A DNA stretch of 64,000 nucleotides from Vreelandella songnenensis (GTDB lineage: Bacteria; Pseudomonadota; Gammaproteobacteria; Pseudomonadales; Halomonadaceae). Positions 1 through 10,999 of the stretch are shown piece by piece. Position numbers and translations under genes: made by a program. The stretch covers positions 221,682-285,681 of the forward strand of contig NZ_PVTK01000005.1 of assembly GCF_003002925.1 (NCBI RefSeq), given 5' to 3'. Under the pieces are notes generated by a model. That model saw only the letters and a list, made by a program, of their open reading frames with translations, had not been told where the DNA came from and searched no databases. Position 1 is the stretch's first letter. Each line of letters opens with the position of its first letter.

Positions 1-461
1 GCGAGCTGGTAGGTTACGGCGCCACCTCCGATGGCCACGATATGGTAGCGCCCTCCGGTGAAGGCGCGGTGCGCTGCATGCGTCAGGCGATGGCGACCGT
101 GGAAGGCGATATCGACTATATCAACACCCACGGCACCTCCACGCCGGTTGGCGATGTCGCCGAGCTCAAGGCGGTACGTGAAGTGTTTGGCAACTCGACA
201 CCGGCAATGAGCTCCACCAAGTCCCTCACCGGGCACTCCCTGGGCGCCACCGGCGTACAGGAAGCCATCTACTCGCTACTGATGATGCAGCACGACTTCG
301 TGGCCGCGTCTGCCAACGTCGAGCACCTTGATGAGCAGGCGGATGGTTTCGACATCGTCACCCAGCGGCGTGATGGCGTAACGCTTGAGCGCATCCTGTC
401 CAACAGCTTCGGGTTCGGCGGCACCAACGCCTGCCTGGTGTTCCAGCGCTTCGCTGACTGA
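1..461 (+). CDS. fabB: 3-oxoacyl-ACP synthase I (FabB), 3' part
   Basis: The gene enters from the left edge; the reading frame starts at base 3 and 152 codons are visible. FabB condenses malonyl-ACP with acyl-ACP in the cytoplasmic type II fatty-acid synthesis cycle and is needed for unsaturated fatty acids. The visible part carries both catalytic histidine motifs of the family: [11 protein letters not shown] (first His) and [14 protein letters not shown] (Lys and second His), and ends with the usual [13 protein letters not shown] strand. The active-site Cys lies outside the window. FabF is the close alternative; the [23 protein letters not shown] stretch near the start (quoted here in pieces: [17 protein letters not shown]) fits FabB better. 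Confidence 0.93.
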   Translation, partial: ELVGYGATSDGHDMVAPSGEGAVRCMRQAMATVEGDIDYINTHGTSTPVGDVAELKAVREVFGNSTPAMSSTKSLTGHSLGATGVQEAIYSLLMMQHDFVAASANVEHLDEQADGFDIVTQRRDGVTLERILSNSFGFGGTNACLVFQRFAD

Positions 462-477
462 GACACCGGTCGGGAAT

Positions 478-507
478 AAAAAACGGCGCCTTCAAGGCGC
501 CGTTTTT
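478..507. terminator. Bidirectional intrinsic terminator between fabB and plsC
   Basis: A perfect 7-bp GC stem CGGCGCC / GGCGCCG with a 5-nt loop is flanked by six A on the left and five T on the right, so it can end transcription from both the fabB side (plus) and the acyltransferase side (minus). The two genes converge here. Confidence 0.9.
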
Positions 508-538
508 GTTGCTGGCCACTTCTCATCTTTGCCGCTCA

Positions 539-1273
539 CTAGCGTACCAGCGGGCGGGGCACCTCGGAAATTTCCTGCAGCTGCCCTTCGATCCAGGCCT
601 CCACTTCCGCAAGCACCTCGTCCGGCGTGCGCCCTTGGGTCTGGATAGGCTCACCAATGCGCACCCGCAGCACGCCTGGACGTTTCACCCAGTAGCGCCC
701 CGGCCAGCGCTCCCCGGCATTGTGCGCCACCGGCAGTACGGGCACGCCTGCTCGGCAAGCCACTACGCTGCCACTCTTGTTGTAGCGCTTGCGCACGCCA
801 GGGTCGACCCGCGTTCCTTCCGGAAAAATCAGGACCGAAAGCCCCGTGCCCAGCCGTGCCACGCCCTGACTCAATACCTGCTTGAGCGCGCGGGCGGGCT
901 TGGAGCGGTCCAGGCTGATCGGGCGCAGCAGGCGCAGCCCCCAGCCAAAGATCGGGATACGCAGCAGTTCGCGTTTGAGCACGGTGCAAACCGGAGGTTT
1001 CATTACCTGCAAGAACACCGTCTCCCACTCGCACTGATGGTTGGCCTGAATAACGCACGGGCCTTCAGGGATGCGCTCACGCCCCTGGATATCGTAGCGA
1101 ACGCCACAGGCTATCCGGAACCAGACCATCAGGAAGTGGTTATACAGATTGAGCAGCCGATAGCGCCCGGCTAGCGGTAAAAAGGGTGCAATGGGCAGAA
1201 ACAGCACGCCACTAATCAGCATGGCGAAGAAATACCCGGCATAAAATACCAGGCTACGAACCACATTGATCAA
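539..1273 (-). CDS. 1-acylglycerol-3-phosphate acyltransferase family (PlsC-like)
   Basis: A 244-residue membrane-associated acyltransferase of the PlsC/LPLAT family, which transfers an acyl chain to lysophosphatidate at the inner membrane. An N-terminal hydrophobic stretch (residues about 8-33) would anchor it. The catalytic motif is NHQCEWE at 78-84, an HX4E rather than the usual HX4D variant, which occurs in a proteobacterial subgroup of this family; FPEGTR at 150-155 is the glycerophosphate-binding motif. The start ATG overlaps the stop of the upstream gene by 4 bases (ATGA), so the two are probably translationally coupled. Substrate is not certain; some members act on other lysophospholipids. 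Confidence 0.85.
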   Translation of the reverse strand: MINVVRSLVFYAGYFFAMLISGVLFLPIAPFLPLAGRYRLLNLYNHFLMVWFRIACGVRYDIQGRERIPEGPCVIQANHQCEWETVFLQVMKPPVCTVLKRELLRIPIFGWGLRLLRPISLDRSKPARALKQVLSQGVARLGTGLSVLIFPEGTRVDPGVRKRYNKSGSVVACRAGVPVLPVAHNAGERWPGRYWVKRPGVLRVRIGEPIQTQGRTPDEVLAEVEAWIEGQLQEISEVPRPLVR

Positions 1274-2160
1274 ACGGACTCTCCTGTACTGGCGTCAAGC
1301 TGGTCATCGCGCGTCAGGCACCAGGCATCCAGCATACGGCCCACTTCCAGCCGCCACGGCTTTTGGTGCACGCCAAACACATCCAGCACGCGGCGGCAGT
1401 TCAAGACGCGCCGCAGCTTGGCATCGTGGTGGTGGTTCAGGGCGGTTACCTGCCCAAGCTCTATCTGTTCACCCCGGCCTTCCAGGTGGGTCGCCAACTG
1501 AGTGCGCACCATGGAAGTAAACGTGAACGCACTGACCGGCTCGGTACCTGCCAGATGATAGGCGCCCCAGGCATTGGCACCGCTCGCCTGCTGCTGAAGC
1601 ATGCCCACCAGCGCCATGGCCACAGCGTCCACCGAGGTAGGACAGAACACCACATCTTCCGCCGCGCGCACGCTTTCTCCCAGCATCAGCCTGTCAATGA
1701 TGTCATTGAGCCAGGCGTGGCTGCCTTCAAGCGCAAACAGCGGGCCCAGGCGCACAATCAGATGGCGATGATACTCCGCTCGAATCCGGTCGCCGGTGGT
1801 CACCAGCCGGCGCAGACATTCGTCGCGCGGAGTGGGCACCACATGCTCATCGATGGGCTCGTCAAAGCCCTCTTCGTAGAGCTGATCCGACACGCACCAC
1901 ACCAGCGGCACGCCCTGTGCCAGACACGCCTCCAGGCAGCTATCCACCGCGTCCGCATGCGCCCCGACCACCGCAGGGGTCATCTCCAGCGGCTGTGCCA
2001 GGGGTGGAATGATCACCGCGTCCGGGGCGATCCTTTGCAGCTGGGCGGCGCTAACCACCACCCCCTGCTCGATCACCAGTTCAGTATCCGTACGGCGGTT
2101 TACTTCTCGGGCCAGTGCCAAGCTCAAGCAGTGCCCTGCATCCAGTATCAGCAGCTTCAA
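1270..2160 (-). CDS. RmlD-like NAD(P)-dependent sugar-nucleotide reductase/epimerase family protein
   Basis: About 296 residues with the overall pattern of an RmlD/extended-SDR protein: an N-terminal beta strand (LKLLILDAGHCLS), a central PLVWCVSDQLYE strand in the place of the catalytic segment, and ...LIVRLGPLFA... followed by a substrate-binding half. The glycine-rich NAD motif is weak (DAGHCLSLA instead of GXXGXXG), and I do not see a clear YXXXK, so catalytic activity is doubtful. I place the start at a TTG (2160) because AGAGGG lies 6 nt upstream; a TTG 8 codons further up is also open. It sits directly upstream of the plsC-like gene with a 4-base overlap. Function unknown beyond the fold. 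Confidence 0.6.
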   Translation of the reverse strand: MKLLILDAGHCLSLALAREVNRRTDTELVIEQGVVVSAAQLQRIAPDAVIIPPLAQPLEMTPAVVGAHADAVDSCLEACLAQGVPLVWCVSDQLYEEGFDEPIDEHVVPTPRDECLRRLVTTGDRIRAEYHRHLIVRLGPLFALEGSHAWLNDIIDRLMLGESVRAAEDVVFCPTSVDAVAMALVGMLQQQASGANAWGAYHLAGTEPVSAFTFTSMVRTQLATHLEGRGEQIELGQVTALNHHHDAKLRRVLNCRRVLDVFGVHQKPWRLEVGRMLDAWCLTRDDQLDASTGESV

Positions 2161-2226
2161 GACAGACCCTCTTTTATCAACCAACGAACATCGCCAACGA
2201 CCAGAGTGCAGCGTACTCGACTGACG

Positions 2227-2883
2227 TCAGAACGGGATTTCGTCGTCGAAATCGTCAAAGCTACCTGGGTCCGGCGCGCCATAGTTGCTGTTCTGCTGGC
2301 CCTGCTGCGGAGCGCCGCCGCCCTGCTGGGGGGCTGGCTGTGGGCGTGGTGCAGGCTGGCCACCCTGCTGCGGGTTGCCCTGGCTCGGTGCGCCCTGGCC
2401 CTGCTGGCCCTGGTTCTGATAGCTCTGACCGCCATAGTTGTTGCCCTGAGGCGCGCCATTCTGCTGCGCATAGCCGCCCTGAGGCGCACCGCCCTGGCTG
2501 TTGCCGTAGCCATTCTGCGGCGCGCCGCCGCCCTGGAAATCACCGCCGCGGCCATCGAGCATCTGCATGTCGTTGGCAACGATTTCCGTGCTGAAGCGAT
2601 CCTGGCCGTTCTGATCCTGCCATTTACGCGTCTGCAGACGGCCTTCGATATACACCTTGGAGCCTTTTTTCAAATACTGCTGGGCAATTTCAGCGGTCTT
2701 GTTGAACAGCACGATACGGTGCCATTCGGTACGCTCCTGGCGCTGACCGCTCTGACGGTCCATCCAGGTGTCGGACGTCGCCAGGTTCAGGTTGGCAACC
2801 GCCGTGCCGCTTGGGGTAAAGCGCACTTCCGGGTCTTGCCCCAGGTTGCCGATCAAGATCACTTTATTGATACCGCGAGCCAT
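2227..2883 (-). CDS. ssb: Single-stranded DNA-binding protein
   Basis: 218 residues. The N-terminal OB fold begins [20 protein letters not shown] and contains the typical [21 protein letters not shown] segment in two adjacent pieces. Then comes a long Gly/Gln/Pro-rich disordered linker (about residues 115-205) and the acidic tip DFDDEIPF that recruits replication and repair proteins. It protects single-stranded DNA in replication, recombination and repair. The start is the ATG preceded by AAGGAGC with 5 nt spacing; an upstream in-frame ATG has no ribosome site. As in many proteobacteria it lies near uvrA, here separated by a transporter gene. Confidence 0.97.
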   Translation of the reverse strand: MARGINKVILIGNLGQDPEVRFTPSGTAVANLNLATSDTWMDRQSGQRQERTEWHRIVLFNKTAEIAQQYLKKGSKVYIEGRLQTRKWQDQNGQDRFSTEIVANDMQMLDGRGGDFQGGGAPQNGYGNSQGGAPQGGYAQQNGAPQGNNYGGQSYQNQGQQGQGAPSQGNPQQGGQPAPRPQPAPQQGGGAPQQGQQNSNYGAPDPGSFDDFDDEIPF

Positions 2884-2958
2884 AAGGCGCTCCTTCATTT
2901 AACTGACGTATAGGTAGACATCCGCGCGCTACTTGCCTCGCCGATGCCTGTGTCTTTA

Positions 2959-2977
2959 GCGGCTGACAGGCAGCCGC
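2959..2977 (-). terminator. Possible hairpin after the MFS gene
   Basis: GCGGCTG / CAGCCGC, 7 bp, with a 5-nt loop, just after the stop of the minus-strand transporter and before ssb. It lacks a T-run in that direction, so it may be only a weak terminator or an mRNA end-stabiliser. Confidence 0.35.
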
Positions 2978-2978
2978 C

Positions 2979-4355
2979 TCAGGATTTCGGAGGAATCAGT
3001 CGTGTCAGCGCATCTCGATCAAGCCGCTGACGATTAACCTTTAAATAGACCAGGCGCTCTTCGGGCACCACCATTACATCCTCGACGCCCACCACCTCGG
3101 CCAGACGTTCGAGCAGTAAATCCAGCATATCAGGTGGCGTATCGTTGAGCGCCACCACTTCGCTTGAAAGCGGCGGTGGAGACGGCATCTGCCACATCGC
3201 CAACCACCATAGCAGGGCCAGCACCGCACAGCCGATAAACACGGCGTCAAGCCCCCACGTGTTGGCCAGCAAGCCGCCCAGCGTGCCGCCCAGAAACGCA
3301 CCCATGAACTGGCTGGTGGAGTACACCCCCATGGCGGTGCCCTTGGCGCCTGCCGGGGCGAGTTTACTGAGCATTGAAGGCAGCGTGGCTTCCAGCAAGT
3401 TGAAGCCGGTAAAAAACACGAACAGGCCGATAAACAGCCAGCGCCCCTCGGAAAACGGCAGGCCAAGTGTCGCCAGGCTCACCGCAATCGCGCCAATGGC
3501 GACCAGGCACACCGCCTTGATCTGCTGCTTTTTCTCGGCCACGATCATCAGCGGCACCATGGCGACAAATGAAAGCCCCATGATGGCAAGGTAAGCCAGG
3601 CCGTGATGCGCCAGCGGAATACCGGCTTGCTGCAAGCGAAAGGGCACCGCCACGAAAATCGCCATCAGTACCAGATGCAGAGCAAAGATCGACATGTCCA
3701 GGCGCCACAGGTCCGGCCGCGTAATCACGCTTTTGAACTGCTCCCGATCAAGCCCCACGTCGCGGTGACGCACCCGCCGCGGCGCGGGCGGTACCCAGCG
3801 CCACAGTACCAGAAGACCCAACAGCGTCAGCAGGGCGGTAAACCAGAATACCCCGGCAAGCCCGGCCCAGGAGGCGAGCCAGGGCCCGATCACCATGGCA
3901 ATCGCAAACGATACGCCTATCGATAGCCCGATGGTCGCCATGGCCGCCGTGCGTACCTGCTCACGGGTCTGGTCGGCCAGAAGCGCCATGATGGCGGCCG
4001 CCACGGCCCCGCCGCCCTGCAGCGCACGCCCGACAATGATGCCCCCAATGGAATCGGCAAGGGCCGCCACCACACTGCCCACGGCAAAGATGATCAGCCC
4101 GAGTGCAATCACCCGCTTGCGACCAATGCGGTCAGACAACAAGCCAAAGGGAATCTGCAGGGTGGCCTGGGTGAGTCCGTAGACACCTAGCGCAATGCCC
4201 ACCAGCAGCGGAGTGGCACCTTCAAGCGCATCGGCATACAGCGCCAGCACCGGCAATACCATGAAAAGCCCCAGCATGCGGGACGCATAAAGCCCGGCCA
4301 GGCCGCTGATTGCACGACGCTCACTGGCCAGTAGCAGTGCAGAAACCTTGCGCAT
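2979..4355 (-). CDS. YajR-type major facilitator superfamily transporter
   Basis: 458 residues with about 12 hydrophobic membrane segments and the MFS motif A between helices 2 and 3 (PFGLLSDRIGRKRVI), so an inner-membrane proton-coupled efflux-type carrier is likely. After the last helix there is a soluble tail of about 75 residues ending LVYLKVNRQRLDRDALTRL, matching the small ferredoxin-like C-terminal domain found in YajR. The substrate is unknown. The start at 4355 was chosen because AAGGG precedes this ATG; the open frame continues 22 codons further up without a ribosome site. It is divergent from uvrA. Confidence 0.85.
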   Translation of the reverse strand: MRKVSALLLASERRAISGLAGLYASRMLGLFMVLPVLALYADALEGATPLLVGIALGVYGLTQATLQIPFGLLSDRIGRKRVIALGLIIFAVGSVVAALADSIGGIIVGRALQGGGAVAAAIMALLADQTREQVRTAAMATIGLSIGVSFAIAMVIGPWLASWAGLAGVFWFTALLTLLGLLVLWRWVPPAPRRVRHRDVGLDREQFKSVITRPDLWRLDMSIFALHLVLMAIFVAVPFRLQQAGIPLAHHGLAYLAIMGLSFVAMVPLMIVAEKKQQIKAVCLVAIGAIAVSLATLGLPFSEGRWLFIGLFVFFTGFNLLEATLPSMLSKLAPAGAKGTAMGVYSTSQFMGAFLGGTLGGLLANTWGLDAVFIGCAVLALLWWLAMWQMPSPPPLSSEVVALNDTPPDMLDLLLERLAEVVGVEDVMVVPEERLVYLKVNRQRLDRDALTRLIPPKS

Positions 4356-4466
4356 AATGCCCTTGAGTATGGTGAATAGAGCCAAAGCCCCTGGATAACC
4401 GTCCATTCTAGCGGTTTGCAACCACGCTGGAAACGCCGTCCTGCGTTAAGCTGTCACAAAGCGTTT

Positions 4467-4496
4467 TTGCCGGATAGGGGATGGCAAACGTATAAT
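4467..4496 (+). promoter_or_regulatory. Sigma-70 promoter of uvrA
   Basis: TTGCCG (4467-4472), an 18-nt spacer, and a perfect TATAAT (4491-4496), 30 nt before the uvrA start codon. I found no convincing LexA-type CTG-N10-CAG palindrome over it. Confidence 0.7.
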
Positions 4497-4526
4497 TACT
4501 CTTTTGCCGCGCGAGTCGAGGTGTTG

Positions 4527-7370
<2,844 letters not shown>

Positions 7371-7374
7371 CCTA

Positions 7375-7411
7375 TGATATCAGGGTGGGCCATCTGCCTA
7401 CCCTGATATCA
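7375..7411. repeat. 16-bp inverted repeat after uvrA
   Basis: TGATATCAGGGTGGGC and its near-perfect complement (one mismatch) are separated by 5 nt, starting 5 nt after the uvrA stop. It can form a long hairpin and probably terminates or stabilises the uvrA transcript, but no T-run follows. Confidence 0.6.
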
Positions 7412-7544
7412 AATCTGTGCAATAATCCGGCCGTTTGAACTTCTTTATCAGCGTAGCTAGGCAACGCCGTATGCGATTGAATTGCTTATCGTAATTAGCC
7501 GAACGACGTGATATGTGTAAGGCAATACTCATGGAGAAAAAACT

Positions 7545-8288
7545 GTGAGCCAAGAACAGAGTTGCATCATTCACCATTTCAATCACTACTGCTCGTTGAG
7601 CAAAGAAGAAAAAGAACTTCTGCTATCACTGGAAGAGACCCCTACCGATATAAAGGGCGGCTCTTTGCTGTGGGGAATGGGCGAGTCGGCGAATGAGTTC
7701 TGCACCTTGAAAAGCGGCTGGGCCTACTCCTACCGGCACCTTGAAAACGGCGACCGGCAGATCCTGGAAGTTTTTCTCCCCGGCGACATCATCGGACTGC
7801 GCGAATTCGCGTTTGCCGAGCGCCTGGAGAATGTCCGCATGATTACCGATGGCGTTATCTGCCACTTTCCTCACAAGCGGCTTCTGGAGCTTTTCCGCCA
7901 GTCGCTTACCTTGACCTCGGTGATCTTTGCCATCAGCAGCCGTCATCAGGCGCTGATTACCGAACGGCTGGTGACCCTGGCAAGACGCAGCGCTCGCCAG
8001 AAGACCGCGCACTTCCTGTACGAAATGTACGCCCGCCTGAACCAAACGAACGGCGATCTCAAGGGCAAGTTCCGGCTGCCGCTTTCCCAGGAGCAGCTGG
8101 CGGATATTCTGGGTCTGAGTCCTGTGCACGTGAGCCGCACGTTCAGCCTGCTCAGTGAGGAAGGCCTGGTATTTCGTGACCGGCACAACGTTACCATCCC
8201 CGATTTGAAGGCGCTTGCCGAGGCTGGCGAGTTCGACGCCTGCTATCTGAGCGATAGCGTCCGTCCGCTGCTCGAGACGTCCGCCTGA
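7545..8288 (+). CDS. Crp/Fnr-family transcriptional regulator
   Basis: 247 residues. An N-terminal cyclic-nucleotide-binding-type beta roll (about 20-125, with GDRQILEVFLPGDIIGLRE) joins a dimer helix and a C-terminal winged HTH (LSQEQLADILGLSPVHVSRT at about 183-202). It presumably binds DNA as a dimer and responds to a small signal. The N-terminal cysteines are C7 and C16, not the CX2CX5C of E. coli FNR, and the GDRQILEV roll lacks the cAMP-contact RGEX..RSA motif, so the signal is neither clearly oxygen via 4Fe-4S nor cAMP. Start is GTG at 7545 with GGAG 8 nt upstream. Monocistronic by context. Confidence 0.85.
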   Translation: MSQEQSCIIHHFNHYCSLSKEEKELLLSLEETPTDIKGGSLLWGMGESANEFCTLKSGWAYSYRHLENGDRQILEVFLPGDIIGLREFAFAERLENVRMITDGVICHFPHKRLLELFRQSLTLTSVIFAISSRHQALITERLVTLARRSARQKTAHFLYEMYARLNQTNGDLKGKFRLPLSQEQLADILGLSPVHVSRTFSLLSEEGLVFRDRHNVTIPDLKALAEAGEFDACYLSDSVRPLLETSA

Positions 8289-8430
8289 TTGATTGACCGT
8301 CTGCCCCCAAACGCCCCCTGCTGATTGCCGCCGTGCGCTCGAGGGGGTGGCTAAACGCAGCCAGGCGCTTTTGCCATGCCTTTGCGCCCTGTAATCTGTA
8401 AGTCTTCCTACCCAACTGACTGTGCTGATC

Positions 8431-8970
8431 ATGAAATCACTCTTAACGGCCTTGGCAAGCAGCGCGCTTTTAATGGGCGCGCCTTTAGCGTCGGGGGTTA
8501 CTTTCAATACCCAGGAAGTAAACACTCACGGCCAGTGGCAATCGCTGATTTTGAACCTGGGTCGCGAACACCACTTTCGTGCCGTCGAAACTCAGAGCTA
8601 CTCGGATGCCACGCTCAGCCTGAACGCCACGCAAGACGTGTGCGACCTGCCGTGGCTTGAAGTACGGGTGACGCTTGAAGAGCAGCAGGCAGAGAGCCGC
8701 ACGGTTAACCTGGTACCCACACGAATCAGGATCGACGAGCAGCCAGTGATGGATAGCATGGCGGAATTTATCACCGAGCGCGGCGATGACGGGTTTTACG
8801 TGCACTTCTACCTGGGCGATATGCCCGCCTTGATTCGCCAGATGCGAGAGGGTGAGCAGCTGTTTCTAGGCTTTGATCAGGGTGAACAGCCCCCCTGGTA
8901 CATGACGTTTCAACTTGAGGGTGCCAATGAGGCCATTTCACGCATGCAGACACTGTGTGAAGCGGCCTAG
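8431..8970 (+). CDS. Small secreted protein of unknown function
   Basis: 179 residues. MKSLLTALASSALLMGAPLASG is a clear Sec signal peptide (in parts: MKSLLTALASSALLMG then APLASG), so the mature protein is probably periplasmic. The rest is beta-rich with two cysteines, one in VCDLPWLEV and one five residues from the end (TLCEAA), which could form a disulfide. The C-terminal pattern YMTFQLEGANEAISRMQTLC resembles a FxLxGxxxAIxxxxxxC ending seen in several periplasmic proteins, but I do not recognise the family. ATG at 8431 is preferred to a GTG three codons earlier. It converges on the flagellar block. Confidence 0.65.
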   Translation: MKSLLTALASSALLMGAPLASGVTFNTQEVNTHGQWQSLILNLGREHHFRAVETQSYSDATLSLNATQDVCDLPWLEVRVTLEEQQAESRTVNLVPTRIRIDEQPVMDSMAEFITERGDDGFYVHFYLGDMPALIRQMREGEQLFLGFDQGEQPPWYMTFQLEGANEAISRMQTLCEAA

Positions 8971-8972
8971 GC

Positions 8973-10988
8973 TCACCCTTTGACGCGAGCCGCTTCGCCA
9001 GCGGCTACTTCCACCCGATTTCGCCCCTTGCGCTTAGCCAGGTACATGGCTGCATCGGCGCGGGCCATCAGCGTCTTGCAGCTGTCATCAGGCTGCCAGG
9101 CCACCACGCCGATACTCACCGTTACCGGCTGATCAAGCCCCGGCAGTTGAAGCGTCACCAACAGCTCGCGCAGTCGTTCAGCCAGGCCTGCTGCCGCCTG
9201 GATATCCGAATGGGTTGCCAGTATCACAAACTCCTCCCCTCCCCAGCGGCCAAAATAGTCGCAGCCCCGCAGCGAGCTTTCCACCCTCCGGGCCAGGGCT
9301 ACCAGTACTTCATCGCCCAGGCTGTGGCCGTAGGTATCGTTGATCGCCTTGAAGTGGTCGACGTCAAACATGAGCAGCGCGAAGGTGGCGCCATAACGCT
9401 TGGCGGCGACCAGCTCGTCATCGATTGCCTGCTCGATACGGTAGCGGTTCCATATCTGCGTCAACGGATCAAAATGCGCCAGCTGTTCTAGGCGCTGATT
9501 GGCGGAGGCCAGTGCCTTGCGCTCACGCTCCAGATGCATATTGAGCATGCTGATTTCGTAGCTTGAAATAGCCAACGTCAAGTCGCGCCCCAGGCTCATC
9601 GCCGCCAGGCGCTCAACGCGCTGCCACGCTTCGCTACAGCCTGTCACCTCCTCGTACCAGGCCGTTGGCAGCGTACCGCTTACCGGCAGTGCGACGGCGC
9701 TTACCGGACGCACGGACCAGTGAAGCACGGGACACGGCGTCAAGCGGAAGAAAAACAGCCAGGCGCGCTGGGCATGGCCCATGGATAACGGGATCGCCAT
9801 CACTCCGGCCTGCTCCGGCATGGCAAGCGAACTGGTCAATGAATGCTTGGCCGTATTGCGCGTGCACCAGGGGCCATTGTGAGGATGAGCCTGGCGCAGA
9901 CGTATGACCATCTGGCTGATTACCTCGGGAGCCGGCGTCTTTCCCGCCTGATACACCCCGCCGGCATGCCATAGCGCGACGCCCTGGGCTCGAAACAGGG
10001 TCATCCAGGTGGCGGCCTGATCCAGCAGCAGCTGTTCAGGGCCCCGGGGGCTTTGTTGGGTGTTCATGGAGGACGCCAGGCTGTCCTGCACGCGTTTTAA
10101 ATAGCGTGCCTCGTGCCGGGCGCGCAGCAGCGAAAGCCGCTCGGTGGCGGCCTGTACCAGGATATGCACCGCATCGCGCACCGCGGCAGTTACCTCGTGC
10201 GCCGCCGTTGCATGACAGAACAACACGCCCCATAGCCCGGTTTCGCAGATCATGGAGACGTTGAGCATGCCGCGCACGCCGAGCCGTTCCAGGTAGCGCT
10301 GACGCTCGAACGTGGGTGCGCGCAGTACGCTGGCGCTCAGATCAACGGAAAGATCGCCAGGCGTCAGCGGTCCGACAGGGGCTTGGGCATCTTGAATATA
10401 GCGTACCGGGTGGCGTACGTAGGCACGCCGCAACGCCACGGGGAAATCACGGGCCGCCAGCCGCTGGCCCGCGATGGAGCACTCATCATCTGCTTTGGCT
10501 TCGGCCACGATATGTCCGTGCCAGTCCGGATCAAACTGGCATACCGCCACACGCGTAAAGCCGGTCAGCGTGCGAACGGTGGTGACCAGATAAGCCAGCA
10601 GCTCCTCTTGATGAGTCGTTTCAGCCAGGCGCGAAAGATGTTCGTGGAGCGCTCCCAGCAGGCGGTGCTGACCGTCCATCCGAAACGGCTCGAGCTCCAT
10701 GAGCACATGCTCGCCGCTACGGTAAGCGCGCAGTTGAAAGTGTAAAGACCTGTTCGCCCCGCGGCTAAAGACCAGCGGCGCTGCCAGGCGTGGCTGGCCC
10801 TGCAGTTCGCACCGCACCTGCTGAGTCAGGCGTCTGCCCAGCAGTTGTTCAAGCGTTATCGGGGGTGATGATGCGCCAAGGCCAGCCAGCGTTGCGAGAT
10901 TGGCGCTGGTCGCCTGAATGCGGCGGCTTTCGGCATCCAGTACCAGCAGGGCACCGAACGATTGCAATAAAGGGTAATGCTTGGACAC
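8973..10988 (-). CDS. Phytochrome-like PAS-GAF-PHY diguanylate cyclase, probably without chromophore
   Basis: 671 residues. Residues 1-105 look like the phytochrome PAS domain (FGALLVLDAESRRIQATS, matching the family's HGALLVLD), about 120-290 the GAF domain (FDPDWHGHIVAEAK, then DLSVDLSASVLR, then GLWGVLFCHA), about 300-490 a PHY-like domain, and 500-660 a GGDEF domain with GGEEF at 583-587 and an intact RxxD inhibitory site (RGCD, 574-577). It should make c-di-GMP. The N-terminal bilin-binding Cys is absent, and the family's DIP and His positions read DFP and Arg. GTG start at 10988; the motD-like gene's stop is in the same frame just upstream, so no longer N-terminus is possible. Last gene of the long minus-strand block. 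Confidence 0.82.
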   Translation of the reverse strand: MSKHYPLLQSFGALLVLDAESRRIQATSANLATLAGLGASSPPITLEQLLGRRLTQQVRCELQGQPRLAAPLVFSRGANRSLHFQLRAYRSGEHVLMELEPFRMDGQHRLLGALHEHLSRLAETTHQEELLAYLVTTVRTLTGFTRVAVCQFDPDWHGHIVAEAKADDECSIAGQRLAARDFPVALRRAYVRHPVRYIQDAQAPVGPLTPGDLSVDLSASVLRAPTFERQRYLERLGVRGMLNVSMICETGLWGVLFCHATAAHEVTAAVRDAVHILVQAATERLSLLRARHEARYLKRVQDSLASSMNTQQSPRGPEQLLLDQAATWMTLFRAQGVALWHAGGVYQAGKTPAPEVISQMVIRLRQAHPHNGPWCTRNTAKHSLTSSLAMPEQAGVMAIPLSMGHAQRAWLFFFRLTPCPVLHWSVRPVSAVALPVSGTLPTAWYEEVTGCSEAWQRVERLAAMSLGRDLTLAISSYEISMLNMHLERERKALASANQRLEQLAHFDPLTQIWNRYRIEQAIDDELVAAKRYGATFALLMFDVDHFKAINDTYGHSLGDEVLVALARRVESSLRGCDYFGRWGGEEFVILATHSDIQAAAGLAERLRELLVTLQLPGLDQPVTVSIGVVAWQPDDSCKTLMARADAAMYLAKRKGRNRVEVAAGEAARVKG

Positions 10989-10999
10989 AAACCCGGCCT

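Noticed and set aside
1363..2913. A 516-codon open frame on the plus strand, antisense to the RmlD-like gene and ssb
   Set aside because: It is antisense to two genes with clear coding signs (ssb tail, coupled starts), has a low-complexity Ala/Leu-rich product and no ribosome site. It comes from the high GC content.
4356..4526. LexA (SOS) box over the uvrA promoter
   Set aside because: No CTG-N10-CAG palindrome with the expected AT-rich core was found, so SOS control is not claimed.
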